Shown here: one piece after another, positions 1-13,915 of the stretch
How the letters are laid out: each line of letters starts with the position of its first letter
How positions within the stretch are numbered: position 1 is the stretch's first letter
NCBI GenBank assembly: GCA_030704615.1
Contig: CM060734.1
Span: 41,370,042-41,434,041, forward strand
Length of the DNA stretch: 64,000 nucleotides
Source: Takakia lepidozioides
Taxonomy: Eukaryota > Streptophyta > Takakiopsida > Takakiales > Takakiaceae
Reading direction: 5' to 3'
Position numbers and translations under genes: made by a program
The notes under the pieces: generated by a model
What the model was told of the DNA's origin: nothing
Database searches by the model: none
What the model saw: only the letters and a program-made list of their open reading frames with translations

Positions 1-114
1 GGAACCCACAGCTGCCAAGCACCTTACTGTGAATCAGTCCACATTATTGCGGGGTATAGAAGTAATCTACTGTACCTCTTGCTAGTTTCTAGAGAAAGGA
101 AAATGAAGGAAAAC

Positions 115-3100
115 CTGGGTATGCCGACCCATGAACCGATACAGAGTTCCTCCCAGCACAAACCGTGGAAACTCTGTCACCAAATTGGCCAAGGTGGTCA
201 GTTGTGGTAGGCGGCAGGGCCTCTTCCCTACTGCATTCATGCGCATGCTGGCCAACACACTCTGCAGAAACTCCTCTGCCATCAACCCCGGCTCTGCAAC
301 CGCCATTATGTCGCTACGCCAGCTGCTCGTACCCACATTCCTCAGATGAACAGCGGACCTTGTTTTACGGAAAACTTGTCGGTAGTGCTAAAAACCATCC
401 CTGTTCTCGTCTACCTAAACTGTCTGAAAGCCTCTTTATATGAACAAAAGGAGTCTGGTTAGCTGTGGTATCGTGACCATTTTGTGCTGGAAACGAGGAA
501 AAATGGTAGGTTGGCAACTGAAAACTTGTACTACGATGAATTTCAGATCTTGAACTCCAACCACTCCTTACTGCAGTTTTAGCTAAATTTAGTGAAAGTC
601 ACTACTACGGTGACTGATGAGAAGAACTAACCTGAGTACAAGGCCTGCAACGTCACTATGTAGGGCTAAATGGACAACACCCACTTGTGGAGATGCCTGC
701 AATTTTTCCTGTAGTGCCAGAATAGGTGGTGCCAGCTGCCGAGGGCCCATTGTTGGGGACCATGGGGGAGATTGAGGCCCCTTTGCAGACACCTGGCTAT
801 GTCCACCATCCAGGCTGAGGGGTGGCAATGTCTCCATGCGGGCCTGCTGCTGTGACCCAGGCTCTGGGCTATATAGCACTGGGCTAGGTGGAATGCTGGA
901 GCCAAATGATGGTGAAGCAAATGGTGAGGTGGTCGCTGATGGTGCAGCAACCATCTGAGGAACAGTCCCACTGCTAAACAGTTCCAGTTTGACACCATGG
1001 CGGCCGCAAAAAGCTTCCAAAAAGCGGGTATGACGCCAGGGTTTAATAAGTTCCGGACTGCGGCATGCCTCTACTAGCAGCACTCGTCGCCTCCATCCGA
1101 GTCCAGCCACGGTCTCCTCTGATCCTGCTATGCCATTTTCTATAAATGATGAGGATCCTCAGACACACGCAGCTAACACTTGCAGGACTCATAGAGAGAT
1201 TGAATGGCCTGTCCATAATAGAATTCACAGATTGAATGGTTAAGAACATGGCTTATCAGTAGGCTAGCATGACCTCAGAGGCTTTTTGATTTATGGTTAA
1301 ACTCATAACACACATGGACCCCTATGTAGATTAGCCTCACATCATACCTTTGCCAAATGGCCTGCCTTTGGCAGACATACCCCGTGCACCACGATTTCTA
1401 TCAAACCAGAGGTCTTCCTCCTGCTGCAGTGGCACAAGAGTTTCACAAGCAGCTTCGAATGCTGCACTGTTGGCATCCACATACTCTTGTGTGGCAGCCT
1501 CCAGCCGAACCCACACAGCTGGATCTGTCTCATCCAGCTCCATTCCACACCTCTCGTCAACTGCATCCATGAGAGCCCACTCGGTCATCAAGTTTCATCC
1601 ACTGTTGCAACATGATGAAGTGCAATCTGTCAACTAGCAGATCAAAACAAACCAATCTTGAGGGAATCAGATGTAAGCATACTGGGGTTGAAGCGAAAAT
1701 ACTGGACACCCGGAAGCATGGGCAGGAGAGTGTCAAGAGCTTCTTCTGTGCGCTCCACAGAACAAGCACTCTCAATTAACACTTGCCCTGTGTCCAAATA
1801 CCGCCATCCTCCTTTGCCCCGTGCCTGTCCACATCAACATCCACCCCAAGATCATTACTCTTACTTGCACCCTATGGGAAGTAGCCAGTCCTATCACTCA
1901 CAAGCTAAGCAGAGAGAGAAGATGCCGGCCAGAGCCGGCGTAACTAAGAGGCACTTGGCCGTGCAGCTACTGCCCCCTTTCAGAGGTGGGCCCTATCATA
2001 ACACAGACGCCATGGCACCTGCAACTGTGTTGCTTAGGTTTGAGATTGTTCTAATTTTTGTTTGTTAGAAATGAGGGCTGTAAGGGACCTGATGGCAGCA
2101 AGATGGATGTCTTTAAAGCACTTATAAATGGCATTGGCGGGGGCAATGATGTTGTTAGCATTAATGCTAGCATTGTGGATGGCACCTCTTGTACCTGATG
2201 TCATGATAGTTAGGGGACCAGTGCACCGCCCCTGTCGCCGAATGGTGAGGATGAGGGGGCCGTAAATTTCGCGTTTAGTCAAGATACCATTGTTTGGGTA
2301 TCGGTTATTGCAGTATGTGAATTCTATAAGGTGGATGATAAGATTGTCTGGGGGGCAGCTACAACCTAAGCACAGTGAGTAGTGCACGGAAAGATCAGAT
2401 ATACCTTGGTGGGTACATTCCCACAACCTATGGAGACAAGGCACCCAATTTGTGAGTCCGGCCACAGGAGTTGCGCCTCACGAATAGCAATGATGGTGGG
2501 ATTATTTGCTACAATAGCCCCATCCTGCCACCGATTTGTGTCTGCCACACACACATTTACGCACAATCATGTCCACAAGCAAGAATAGTGGCAATAAAAC
2601 CTGATCACACAGCCACCTCACAATAGAGAGTGATTGGAAACAAGTGAAAAATTTAAAATGGAGAAGGAATGCATACCACAGGAGAAGTCATCAAGATAGT
2701 AGGGAGCAGCAGATGAGGCACGGATGGCTTCCCAGGTGCGGTGCTTGCAGCTGCCTATGAAGGCACTCCTGCGTGGGCCCACCTGTGTTGTCAGGGGGGT
2801 TGCTGTTGCTGGAGTTCCTGAAATAGCTGCCGCCGGTCCATCTGTGGTCCAGGACACTGTCTCAGGTGTTCCAGGCGGATACTGCCCAACCAATCAAGAC
2901 CCACAATTTTTCTTCTCATTCTTCCTGGTACAAAAACCATGTGCTCCCAAACATTCCTACTCGACTGCTGCTAAGTTTGATTCCAAAAAACCCTTGCAAA
3001 ATTTGTTGGTAACAGGGGTTTATAGTATTTGAACTCATAGTAACAACAAGTCTGTGAAGGAGCATGACATAACTTTCCTTTTGCATACATAGTGTGATTG

Positions 3101-6100
3101 AGCTTCCAAATTTTGTCTTGTGAAACATGACGACACAGGAAGTATTAACTCCCAACACAGAAATGCTTCAAGATCACATAAACAACCCACATATCCTTGT
3201 TCTTCAATTATGAAGCATAAAGTACTGCAACTTATGACCATGCACAGATCACAACTGATTGGGGTGGCATCATCAATAATAAATAATGGCAGCTCATAAG
3301 CTTACTTCCTTAGACAATCATCCTATACCTGATAATTTCGAAAAACAAAAGGCTGTGCAGGAGTCACGCTGACGAGTGTGGAAACAACGAAGACTTTGGG
3401 AGCTCCCTTCACTGCAGATTCAATCAAAAGATCACCCTCCTCATCTGTGCACAGCTCCTTTAACAGCCGCTCAAACTCGTCTGCATTATGCTATTCACAT
3501 ACCCCACCCTCCATGTGCCCTCATCAGTCTTCACTCCCAAGGTTAGTAAGTGCTGGTACATGCCCTTCCTCCTCTGCTTGTGCTTCTTGTAGCCTTAATA
3601 CCACAGCACCCACTCAGAATGAGCAGAGTAATGAGGATTTTGGGTTAACAATATCATCCAAGGTGCTACATCAATTGGACACTCACCCTAATGATTGTCG
3701 CCACCAGGCTTACGAAGTTTCTTGTCACTTTAAAGCTGGCAAGCCCCTCAGAAAATGAGAAAGCTTTGTTGATTTCTTCCTGCTAGTCTTGGCTGTCACT
3801 CAAAGATCCTGTCCTTTTGCAGCAATGTCTTATAAGAGCAATTTCATACTCTCCAACTCTCCACAATGGGATAGTGTCTCTAGGATTCTAGAGTAAGGTG
3901 TCTCACATTCAGCTCTCATTTTCAAAGTCAACTTGATGGCTCAAAACCTTCCAGAACAACGTGCAATTATCACGAGACAGGTGTACACCTTAGCGTGCGT
4001 TCTCACAACAAAGCGCACTTTCTCAGCCTATACTAAACTAGACAAACCTGCGGTGCAAGTCATGGGCCTTGTGGGTTGTAGGAGTGTAATGTTCACCCAC
4101 TCACCTCCCTGATATAGGGAGGGGAGGCTTACCTTGGAGCCATGAACCACAACTCGAAAATTCTGAGAGGAACTCTTGTAAAGCTGGTCAATCTTCTCTC
4201 GCCATGTGGCTGCTTCATTATCTTTTGGAGTGGGCTCCGCAAAGACAACCTTTCCTGCAATCCACCAAATAGTTCAGTGCTATATCTGCAGTCTCCAAAG
4301 CATAATAGGCACAAGGGAAAAAGTACACAAGGCTCATTACCTAAGGTCTTGTAGGTCTCTTCACACTGATCAAGTCCCAGGTGATTGATACCCAAGGCAA
4401 CAGCAAGCATGCCACCAGTGGAGGTGCCACAGATAAGATCAAACATTTCATGGACACGGTGCCCAGTGCCCTGTTCAATCCTCCGCAGCATTTGCACAGT
4501 TGCCAATCCCCTCATGCCGCCTCCATCCATCGATAGAATTCGCAAACCTTGCTTGGCCACAGGTCTGCCCCTTATTGCACGCCGCAAATACTCATTCTCA
4601 CCTGCAAGCTAAGAAACAGGGATTTGGTAAAAATTCACTGACATTCTATGTCCTTCTTTAAACTTAACCCATTATTTAACACAAGGAATGTAAGCATGTG
4701 TACCAAGAATGGCTAGAGCCCGTGCTGCCGCTTTACAGACGCATTCATTGGTCCCAGAAGATAGCCGTAGCAGGAGATCCCGCAAGCTCTCAGATGCAAC
4801 TAATGTCCGCCGATTTTCCCAGCAGAATGCAAGATTTCCCACAACCAAAAGCGCATGCCGTTGCACCTGCTCATCCAAATCCAACCTTGCATTAGTATCT
4901 ACGCATGCTCTTTTTTCAGATGCAGTGGGACAAAGCACTCAGTGGGTCATTCAGGAGGACGACTGGAAAAGGGAAGAGTTGCCATTATGGTCGTTTGCAG
5001 CCTCATTCTCCAGTCATTAGCGGGTCCCGTAACCCAACAGTGCTTGTCAAAGAACCCCTGGACCATCTGATTGATTCCAACTGTCCCCATATTAATGCTG
5101 CTCACTGTCATCCAGAAAATGGCCCTATTGAAATAATGTGGTACGCATTCTCTTTGGACTCCTCTTCATCTCTAAGGACTATCACAGAAATGACTGGCTT
5201 TCAAATTTCGTACATTTTTAGCATCTGCTACTGCCCTATTCTCTTTGAAGTCCCTTCATTCCTAAGGGATGGCTCTTGAGACCAAATTATACCACTGGTT
5301 ATAACCAACCTCAGAACTCTTGTGAGCACATAGCAGCTTTAGGCGCTTGAGGATTTCCTTTGTGAGCACGCGGGCAGCCACAGCATCGGAGGTAAAGGCA
5401 AGGTTGAATAGCACCTGCAGCACTGAGATAAGGAGCTCCTCAGCACTGCTGGCATTGCGCAGCACCATCTCAATTGATTGCACCAAATCTGCACGCATCA
5501 AACGCAGCCCCACTGCTCCATCCACTGCCAGTGATGCCAATGCCACGCAGGCTTGCTCCACCTGTGAGAAGTAGCAATAGAGTGAACAAGGCCACAAGGA
5601 CTTGCAGAACATTGGACAAGGATGCATGTAAGATTAGATACTCAACCAACCTTCCACACTGCATACAGCTAAAAAAGTATGGCAAAACCAAAGAGAGTAT
5701 AACCTACTACATATAACGCATGGCCATTACACTACTTGACACCATTGAGCTTTACTCTTGCTGACCACAAATCCAAATTTGGACATGTAGTGAAGCTTCC
5801 AGATATAGGGAGGAATACTCTTGCCACAGCCCCAGGAGGGAGAGGGAGATGAAATGAAAGACATTGTTGGGTCAGTAGTACGACCACCCAGTGCCATATC
5901 CATGGATGACTTTGAAGACGTGTACAAATTGGTAGGAACTAACACAGTTGCATGTGGCCCGCCCTCTACCTGAATGGACTAGCTACTTCCTCAATTCTGT
6001 TGATATGATTGGGACAGAGTCAAAGTACAAACCACATGACGGTTGTCACTTAGCATCATGCTGAGAAGTTGGCGGAGTGCACTCTCATCCTTGCCAATGG

Positions 6101-8889
6101 CTGCCCGATTGCTGTCATCTTGAGCCATCTTAGCCAAAGCAGATGCGAGCAGCGGATGTTGGCAGGAGGAAAACCGAAATATAAGCGCAAAAAATGCACT
6201 AAGCTTGTGTTTGGATGGCACGAAATAGGATGCACTCTCAGCCTGCAGCCAAACATTTGTATTGAAGAACACAAGACAAACCAGTAGTCCTTGTTTCATT
6301 AATTGCCTCTTTTCTTCACACATTGTTCCTGACAAGCAATGGCCTCGTTATAGAGTTGCCAAACTGACTATGACATAGGCCTGGATCGTCAACCATACAA
6401 TCCACGTGACACAGCAGCTGAGAGGACACATGACCAGATGGAAGGTGAAACAGACACAGCTGGTCCCAAAACCTATCTATCCACCTGCTTGTTTCAAAGG
6501 CCTTTCAACGCATTTCTTAATTGCGTGTATTTTGGCCTTGTCAAGGGGGTACTTCAGGGCAGCACATATGACCCATTCTTGAATACCACTTGCAAAACCT
6601 GAAACTCTGCTGCATGAGTGTTGGACATAGAACACCATTATATCTACCAGAAACTGACACTTGGTGCTGGACGTATTCAAGGCAGTCTGTTGATGCTACA
6701 TTACCGACACCTTGTCAGTGGCCCTTCCTAGTCTTTTCTGACAGCTAGTAGATCAAACAGGGCATGTTCTCTCTTTCTGTATGCTTTCTCTTGTCCATAA
6801 GCTCTTTGAGCTTTCCACCGACTTTATTAAAGTAGCATTTCATTTTCATTTCTTGAGATTCCCATGGACGTTATAAAGTTCCTGTCCTTCCTTTCCTACT
6901 CTTCTGACAAGTCTGCCACAACTCAAAGCAAGGTCATGGACTGTGCTTTAGACGTCCAATTGGTCCTTTAAGAGAAGCTGACCAAGACGGAGAGTGGCTG
7001 GACTTGAGATCGCATCTACCATATCCGCATGCTTCTAACACCACCATAATGCTGTAATTCGGGCTCCCTATGCAAGCCACACCATTGAGGTAAAATGCCA
7101 GTGACAAACTTGCTGAGCAGAGTACCCATAGAATGCAATAAGTACATGAGTGATTTACCTCAATGTTAACGTTGACAGTGGAGAGAGCTTGGTCACTTTC
7201 AATACGAACATTAGCCAATGAGAGATGGCGCAGATTGGTGCATGGTAAGATCTCTGGTAGGAATTCCAAAGGATTGCCAAACAGCCGCAAGACTCGTAGT
7301 TCTGCCATTGCCCTGACCACCATTCATGCCCACTTTAAATAGTTGATCAACTTTCTGCCAATGCATGCTGCCCTGGGAAGTGACTTTGAATGAACTTGGT
7401 CTAAGCAAGGACTGTCTGGTCTCCACTTGCAAAGCTGATAGGCAGACAAGGTCTCACAAATGAATCACGACATGGCAAGCACCTGAAGTCCAGAAAAGGC
7501 CGCACCAGCTTGTTATGCTCCAGCGACAGCTCCTCCAGTTCAATGCACTCTCGGAGTTCAGCTGCACAATTCAACCATAGATGTATCCCCAACATCACTT
7601 CCAAGGTGGGATATGGAGGCGAGGAAAAGCTAGTGACCAATTGAGACCATAATTCAATGTCGAATACCCAACAAAGTAAGAATTTAACCACAAATATCAC
7701 TGGATGTAGATCCACAAATCTCCTGCTTTGGATGGTGAGTACAGACCAGGTACAGATACAAGACAGTTGTGGTCAACTTGGAGAACCCGCAAGTGGGTAA
7801 GCTGGCCCAATTCTGGCAGCAGCAGCGCAATCTTGTTATTGTCCAGATACAGCTTCTCCAGCATGGGTAGCCGCATCAAGTCAACTGGCACTGCCTGCAG
7901 TCCGCAACATCACACACTCTTGTCAGAACAGAGGCTTGCATCAAAAAACATGAGTGTCTGTTTGTGGTGTTGCAATGACACCCATGGATCAGCCCAATCA
8001 TTCCCCATGATTTACAGGTGAATTGGCCCACAAATCATCAGAAGGAGCACCATGAACCAACCAAATAGATGAACATCATTCATAGACAGATAGCCAAAAC
8101 CCCTCCCCCTGTTGTGCAATCCATTCAAAACTAAATACAAGCATCCATTGTCCAACTAGACAATCCTGTCTCTTGTACATGGTTTCCAAGCATCGATACA
8201 TCCAAAAAAGTCTCCAAAGAGGAGTAAATGGAATGTACTAAAAGAGACTGTTGTTCTGTGGATATCTGTGCCTTTATTGCAGGAAAGCAAATGGAGATAG
8301 AAAAATTGGAGCGACTTACAGTGAGGGAACAATTTGAGAGATTCAGCACAGAGAGAGAGCGCCAATGTTGAGTATAACCCAGCAGCTCTGTTGTGACACT
8401 GGTGTTGGCCACCTTTTCAACAGAACCTGGGTCTAGCACTCGGGTTAGAACGCCCAATCCATCCCCTGATGGGCCGGATCCGGGGGTTCTTGATAAGGAG
8501 ACCACTTTCAGTTGCTCCCTGCGCTTCTGCACTGCCATACTCAAGTGCACCCCCTCCTCACTTTCCAATGGAGCACCATTGGAAGACTCACTTCCTTCCC
8601 GGGCTGCTGTGGATTGGAGAAGAACCTGAACTACATCATGGGGCACGGGCAGGGTGACCATAAGCAGTGACTGCAGCTTGAGGGCCACCTGGTCTTCATC
8701 ATCCCCCGCTTGCCAATCAATCTGGACGCGAAATTTGCAGGAAGCTACCAATTCTTCAACCGCATCCTGCTTCAGTGGCTGCCCATTTTTCAGAAGCTCG
8801 AGACTGGGAGAAGGCTCTTGCTCCCCATAGCCCAGGGTCAGATGGAACACGTCCACCTGCCTCTTCCAGCCTCCCAATGCCCACGACAT
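115..8889 (-). CDS. PLAI: Patatin-like phospholipase A with LRR and ARM repeats (PLA I type), 3' end beyond the window
   Basis: The product resembles Arabidopsis PLA I, a galactolipid/phospholipid acyl hydrolase. The model has 16 exons: 8889-8320, 7894-7747, 7561-7483, 7312-7159, 6242-6033, 5561-5310, 4866-4704, 4601-4341, 4254-4133, 3490-3329, 2881-2677, 2541-2405, 1824-1683, 1560-1348, 1124-632 and 340-115. All have GT/AG borders and sum to 1179 codons in one frame. The N-terminal domain is about residues 1-190, leucine-rich repeats about 190-317 and armadillo repeats about 318-525; the patatin domain follows. The oxyanion loop DGGGMRG is at 551-557, the nucleophile is Ser586 in GTSTG, and the dyad Asp782 sits in DGA, so the catalytic site looks intact. 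The start ATG at 8889 opens MSWALGGWKR, the family N-terminus. The last donor follows the CAG ending at 115, so at least one more exon lies to the left. Family assignment is very secure; enzyme substrate is inferred from the family. Confidence 0.93.
6794..6882 (+). repeat. Dispersed LINE/SINE-like 3' tail, copy 1
   Basis: Lies in the intron between the fifth and fourth exons of the phospholipase gene. It reads CCATAAGCTCTTTGAGCTTT, then a variant of the ACGTTATAAAG block, then a (CATTT)-type tail; a second partial block ATGGACGTTATAAAG follows. The same module recurs at 28605, 56161 and 57442. It looks like the microsatellite-tailed 3' end of a non-LTR element; that reading is inference. Confidence 0.5.
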
Positions 8890-10702
8890 TGCTAAGTATC
8901 CTCTTCACCAGATCACGTGCTGATCTTGGTGATGAAAACCCCTCTACCTCCTGACTTGTGGGGCATCCTCCTCATTTCGGCCCAATTGCCTGCCCCTCGA
9001 TAGCCTACCATTTGGTCCTGGGGGCACCTCCACCAGTGGCGATCCCAGTCGGATATCATATGATCTGATCTGCGGAACACGCCAGTCCGTAGAACACCCA
9101 ATTGCCCTCGAAGAAGCCCTCCAACAAACCAAAATTCACGCCACTACGCGTCCCAGGTCTCTCACTTGCAAACACAATGCGGGAAGCCGTAAAGATCCAC
9201 TGCTCAATCCAGAAGTGCTCTCAAACCTTCCTAATTACTGAATCCAGACAGCCCAGATTTGATCAGATGCTCTCTGGCTCTCTTCATGAAATTCAACACC
9301 AACAGTTCGCGTCTTTCTTCCTGTACCACATTGTACCACCCCCCTGCTGCTGGACCCATCAAGAAACTTCGGGTGCAGGCGCCCATCAAACTTCCCGGCA
9401 CTGAGGAGAGAGAGGCTGGTAGCAGGAGTAGATTCCAGACTGAGGTGCACAGTGGTGGTTGAACACACGGAGTTATGCTACGAGAACGTCTATCGCAGAG
9501 AGACTTAATACTACACAGAGATCTCGGTTTCCAAAAACAGGAAACAAATCTAATGCACCTCCAATCATACCATCAAGCAAATCACACCATAACCTCCATC
9601 ACCATACCTCCTGCCAACCAATCCATGGCCGGCAACCCAGAGAATCTCTTATGTATTTAAAAGCTAGCCTATTCACAATGCCACATACTAATCTACCTAT
9701 TCATAACCAAGAGTATCTACCATGTCTGCCATATTTCCCAAACTCACATGGTTGACCCCATCTCAATCTGGGGCCTTTTTTCGAGGTGGATGACAGAAAA
9801 TTTGTGATTCTTTGCCACCGCTCTCCCCTGTTTGAGATTATTAGGCGCTGCATGAACATGATATGAAGTAAGGTGCATGCATCTAGGTACTCTTCTTCTA
9901 GCTTGTTGTGCAGGTATCAAAGTAGTCCACCTGCTACCAACACTGATCTGGCTTTGGGGTCAATAATTCCGCAAGACAGCAGCTCTGATGGAATTGCCTC
10001 ACACTTCCTTATCAGTTGAGCCAGTCAACCGTGTCCTGTTATCCATTCCTGAATGGGGGACCTCTCTGCAACATGCAAACTGCCCTCAAGGTCTTCACTT
10101 CAAAAGACCAAGATTCCAAAACTTTTGGGAAGCAGTTTGCAAAACATGACTTCACAGAAGCCTTTGTGACATCTTATAACTTTGACTACCATCTCAAAGG
10201 ATTTTTCGTTGCAAACAAGGGGTAGGCAGTTTATGCACTGAAAAGCTCTTGAAAAACCAACTCTGTCAAGCCATAGCTGGACAAGTCCAGTTGATTGCCA
10301 GCTTATGGTACTGATCATGATTTGAAGGGGCTTCCCCTTCCAGTTATCCAGAAATTCAATTGGGTGGTCACATTTACTCAAATCTTTTATTCGCGCTGAT
10401 TGCTGGTCCATGGTGCTGATCATTCACCACCTGGCTTGCCATGTATCTTGCCATCATCCTCTAGGTTGATGGACGATGGCAAGAACTCCTCTGCCATAAG
10501 GTCTTCATCGACTTCATGGCGACTATAGAATGATCCCAATTTCGTAATGCTCTTCGGCATGGGATGCCCACCAAGTGAATTGCTGGCTATTGCATTTAAC
10601 GACATACATTGTTTCTTCCGACTGTACTGTTTGTTTACCAAGACATTCATAATTTATCACCATTCCTCACTCATGTGAAGCCACTTCTGTTATGCTGCTT
10701 GT
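8890..10702. other. Intergenic stretch between the phospholipase promoter side and the PPR gene
   Basis: It should contain the upstream region of the phospholipase gene (near 8890-9100) and the 3' flank of the PPR gene (near 10700). Short open frames occur on both strands, but none resembles a known family or has convincing splice signals. No tRNA, repeat array or recognisable transposon was seen. Confidence 0.5.
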
Positions 10703-13588
10703 TCACCAGTAATCACCACAAGAACAAACCCCATCCTGGAAATGGTGAAAGCGGTTGGCATCCCGTACAACAATTGCTCGGCCAACAATCTTCGAGATGA
10801 ACTTGGTGGCCGTGTGGCAGTCACCACACACCCGAAGATTCTTGATGACACGGATATGGGTCCCAGGAACCGTGCTGATCAACCCAAAAGCAATGGCCAG
10901 CTTCTCACTGTGGTGGCCAAGAGAAAATTCCTTCTGCTCCTCCTCCAAGTCACGCAACACAAAACGCATGTCAGGCATGTACCCAGCCTCCTTCATCTGC
11001 CCAGACAATCTGTTCAGCTCAGCGTGGATTTCCTCAATTTGTGGATGCAATTCGTCTTCTGCAACAAATTTATGCACCCGATTGTCCACCTCAATGCAGC
11101 TGCACCCTGGCTCCTTTCTGACTCCTCTGCCCTCCATCATTTTTCTCACCTTTGCAGTGTCATCCCACCTGCCAGCTGCAGCATAGATGTTTGAAAGCAG
11201 CACATAAGTGGCAGCGTGCTGTGGATCCCACTTGAGAACAGATTTTGCCGCACGTTCTGCCACCTCCACGAGGCCATAAATTCTGGAGGCACCAAGCAAG
11301 GCTCCCCACACGGAAGCAGATGGATCAATTGGCATACTGTTGATTAAGTCCTCTGCCTCCTCCAGTCGCCCTGCACGGCCAAGAAGGTCTACCATACAGC
11401 TAAAATGCTCTGCTGTTGGAGTGAGGCCATAATCTTGACTCATGGAATCAAAGTAGTGACCACCTTCATGCACAAGGCCAACATGGCTACATGCAGAAAG
11501 GACACATACAAAGGTGACACCATCCGGCTTCAAGCCTTCCTGTTGCATTCGTTCAAATAGTTGCAGGGCCTCCCTACCACACCCATTCTGTGCATATCCT
11601 GCAATCATCACGGTCCATGAGACCACATCTCGCCTAGCCATATTGTCGAACACTTGAAGTGCATCCTTTATGCTCCCACATTTCGCATACATGGAAACAA
11701 GGGCAGTCTCCAGGATAGTACCTGCTGCAATTCCAGCTTTGATGATGTCAACATGGACCTCTTTGCCCTTTTCCAAAGCTGCCAGGCTGGCACAAGCACT
11801 GAGAATGCTACTGAGGGTGACCTCATTGGGTGTCACCCCTTCACATATCATTTGTTCATAGGTCTCCAAAGCCTCACTACAACACCCCTGCTGAGTGTAT
11901 CCTGCTATCATTGCATTCCATGAGACAACATTTCGTTCGGTCATAGTGTCAAACACTTGACGCGCATCCTTCATGTTCCTGCATTTGGCATACATGTCAA
12001 CAAGGGAAGTTTCCAGAATGATATCTGGTGCAATTCCAAATTTCATGACATCAGCATGTACCTCCTTACCCTTTTCCAGGGCTGCCAGGCCGGCACATGC
12101 ATTGAGAACACAAACGAACGTGATCTTGTCGGGCATCATCCCTTCCCGTATCATCTGCTGATACGTGTTTAAAGCCTCCCTACCACACCCATGCTGAGCA
12201 TATCCTGCTATCATCGCATTCCATGAGACCACATTCGGCTTCAAGCCTTCCTCTTGCATTTGTTCAAATAGTTGCAGGGCCTGCCTACTGCACCCATGCT
12301 GAGCATATCCTGCTATCATCGCACTCCACGAGATGACATCTCGGTTAGCCATATTGTCAAACACTCGATGTGCATCTTTCATGCTCCCACATTTGGCATA
12401 CATGTTAACGAGGGTATTCTCCAGAATGATATCCAGCGCAATTCCAGCTTTCGCTATGTGAGCATGGACCTCTTTGCCCTTTTCCAGGGCTGCCAGGCTG
12501 GCACACGCATTCACAGCACAAATGAATGTGATCCTGTCAGGGGTCACCCCTTCCTGTATCATCTGCTCATAGATCTCAAAAGCCTCCCCACCAAGACCAT
12601 GCCGAGCATATCCTGCAATCATCGCACTCCACGAGACCACATTTCGTTGCACCATTTTGTCAAACACTTGACGGGCCTCCTTTACACCCTTACATTTGGC
12701 ATACATATTGACGAGGGCAGTCTCTAGAATTACATCTGGCTGAATCCCAACTTCTATGATGTCTGCATGGACCTGTTTGCCTTTATCCAGGGCTGCCAGG
12801 CTGGCACATGCATTGAGAAGACAAATAAATGTGACCTTGTCCGGCATCATCCCTTCCCGTCTCATCTGCTCATAGACCTCAAAAGCCTCCCTACCAAACC
12901 CATTCTGAGTAAATCCTGCAATCATCGCACTCCATGAGACCACACTTCGTTCAGCCATATTGTCAAACACTTGCCGTGCATCCTTCATACTCCCACATTT
13001 TGCATACATACTGACAAGGGCAGTCTCCAGAATGATATCTGGCCGAATTCGAGCTTTGATAATGTGACCATGGACTTCCCTGCCATATTCCAGAGCTGCC
13101 AGGCTGGCACACGCCTTGAGAATGCAAATGAATGCAACTCTGTCAGGCATCACCCCTTCACGTACCCTCTGCTCATAGATTTCTAGGGCCTCCCCACCAG
13201 ACCCATGCTTGGCATATCCTGTCATCATTATATTCCAAGTAAAAATATCTCGTTCAGGCATTTTGTCAAACACTAGGCGAGCATCCACCATACTCCCACA
13301 CTTGGCATGCATGTTGATGAGGGTATTGTGTAGAAAGATGTTCGGTTTGAATCCACTTCGGAAAATGTGGGTTTGCACCTGCTTTCCCTCTGCTAGGCCT
13401 TTAATCTTGATGCACTCCTGCAAGAGACACACACATGTATCGCAGTCTACTGACATGTCTCCTTGGTTCAAAATGTCCAAAGCCTCTTTAAGTCGCCCTG
13501 ACTTACATAGCCCCCTCAAATCCCAACAAGTCCCAGAAGTATTCTTAGGGACTCCCTCTCTTGGTCCTCTTTCAAAGACAGTGGCCAT
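10703..13588 (-). CDS. PLS-class pentatricopeptide repeat protein with E and DYW domains (organellar RNA editing factor)
   Basis: A single uninterrupted 961-residue frame. Such proteins bind organellar transcripts and, through the DYW cytidine-deaminase domain, convert specific C residues to U in mitochondria or plastids. The open frame reaches upstream to 13915 only from a GTG; the first ATG is at 13588, followed by [12 protein letters not shown], so I chose that start. Tandem PLS repeats run from about residue 45 to 755 with a period near 101 residues, marked by recurrent MYAKCGS, ARQVFD and [11 protein letters not shown] segments. The E motifs with the PG-box ([10 protein letters not shown]) follow. 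The deaminase signature is complete: His893 and Glu895 in HSEK, Cys921 and Cys924 in CGDC, and a terminal DYW tripeptide. No clear transit peptide is visible, so the target organelle is unknown. The target site cannot be named from sequence alone. Confidence 0.93.
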   Translation of the reverse strand: MATVFERGPREGVPKNTSGTCWDLRGLCKSGRLKEALDILNQGDMSVDCDTCVCLLQECIKIKGLAEGKQVQTHIFRSGFKPNIFLHNTLINMHAKCGSMVDARLVFDKMPERDIFTWNIMMTGYAKHGSGGEALEIYEQRVREGVMPDRVAFICILKACASLAALEYGREVHGHIIKARIRPDIILETALVSMYAKCGSMKDARQVFDNMAERSVVSWSAMIAGFTQNGFGREAFEVYEQMRREGMMPDKVTFICLLNACASLAALDKGKQVHADIIEVGIQPDVILETALVNMYAKCKGVKEARQVFDKMVQRNVVSWSAMIAGYARHGLGGEAFEIYEQMIQEGVTPDRITFICAVNACASLAALEKGKEVHAHIAKAGIALDIILENTLVNMYAKCGSMKDAHRVFDNMANRDVISWSAMIAGYAQHGCSRQALQLFEQMQEEGLKPNVVSWNAMIAGYAQHGCGREALNTYQQMIREGMMPDKITFVCVLNACAGLAALEKGKEVHADVMKFGIAPDIILETSLVDMYAKCRNMKDARQVFDTMTERNVVSWNAMIAGYTQQGCCSEALETYEQMICEGVTPNEVTLSSILSACASLAALEKGKEVHVDIIKAGIAAGTILETALVSMYAKCGSIKDALQVFDNMARRDVVSWTVMIAGYAQNGCGREALQLFERMQQEGLKPDGVTFVCVLSACSHVGLVHEGGHYFDSMSQDYGLTPTAEHFSCMVDLLGRAGRLEEAEDLINSMPIDPSASVWGALLGASRIYGLVEVAERAAKSVLKWDPQHAATYVLLSNIYAAAGRWDDTAKVRKMMEGRGVRKEPGCSCIEVDNRVHKFVAEDELHPQIEEIHAELNRLSGQMKEAGYMPDMRFVLRDLEEEQKEFSLGHHSEKLAIAFGLISTVPGTHIRVIKNLRVCGDCHTATKFISKIVGRAIVVRDANRFHHFQDGVCSCGDYW

Positions 13589-13915
13589 GTTGGAGGTGCC
13601 TGCTTTAAATGGTGCTGCTGTTGCTTCAAGTTGACCTATCCATGCAGGCTTCTTGTAGCTATCAATCCACAGTGCCTCAATGGTATTCTTGAGCTCGAAC
13701 TCTGGTTGTTTAGGATTGATCTGCACCCAGACTTCATCCCTGCCTCCTTCAGCTATCCGTGCAACCTGAATAAATCCCTCCCCGTGCCACACGGAGCAAA
13801 AACCACCCCCACTAGCCACTAGTTCCTCGCTGAATTGGTTGCTTATAAAAAGTTTGTCTGAGTGAAGATGATCACAAACATTGCTACTGTCTACCCATGT
13901 AGGACTAATCCCCAC
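13589..13915 (-). other. Open but non-ATG block upstream of the PPR gene, related to a decayed copy at 14.5 kb
   Basis: The PPR frame stays open for 109 codons here without an ATG; the only possible initiator is GTG. Its translation includes [18 protein letters not shown] and [16 protein letters not shown], which are not PPR motifs. The block is clearly related to 14500-14790 on the same strand. It may be a captured exon of another gene or a 5' UTR. I do not recognise the family. Confidence 0.45.

Noticed and set aside
11654-13186. Plus-strand open frames across the PPR gene with repeated [20 protein letters not shown] segments
   Set aside because: They are antisense shadows of the tandem PPR repeats; the repetition comes from the PPR code on the other strand.
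13589-13915. Extending the PPR protein upstream to a 1070-residue product
   Set aside because: The extension has no ATG, only GTG, and its translation lacks PPR or transit-peptide character. It matches a separate decayed block instead.
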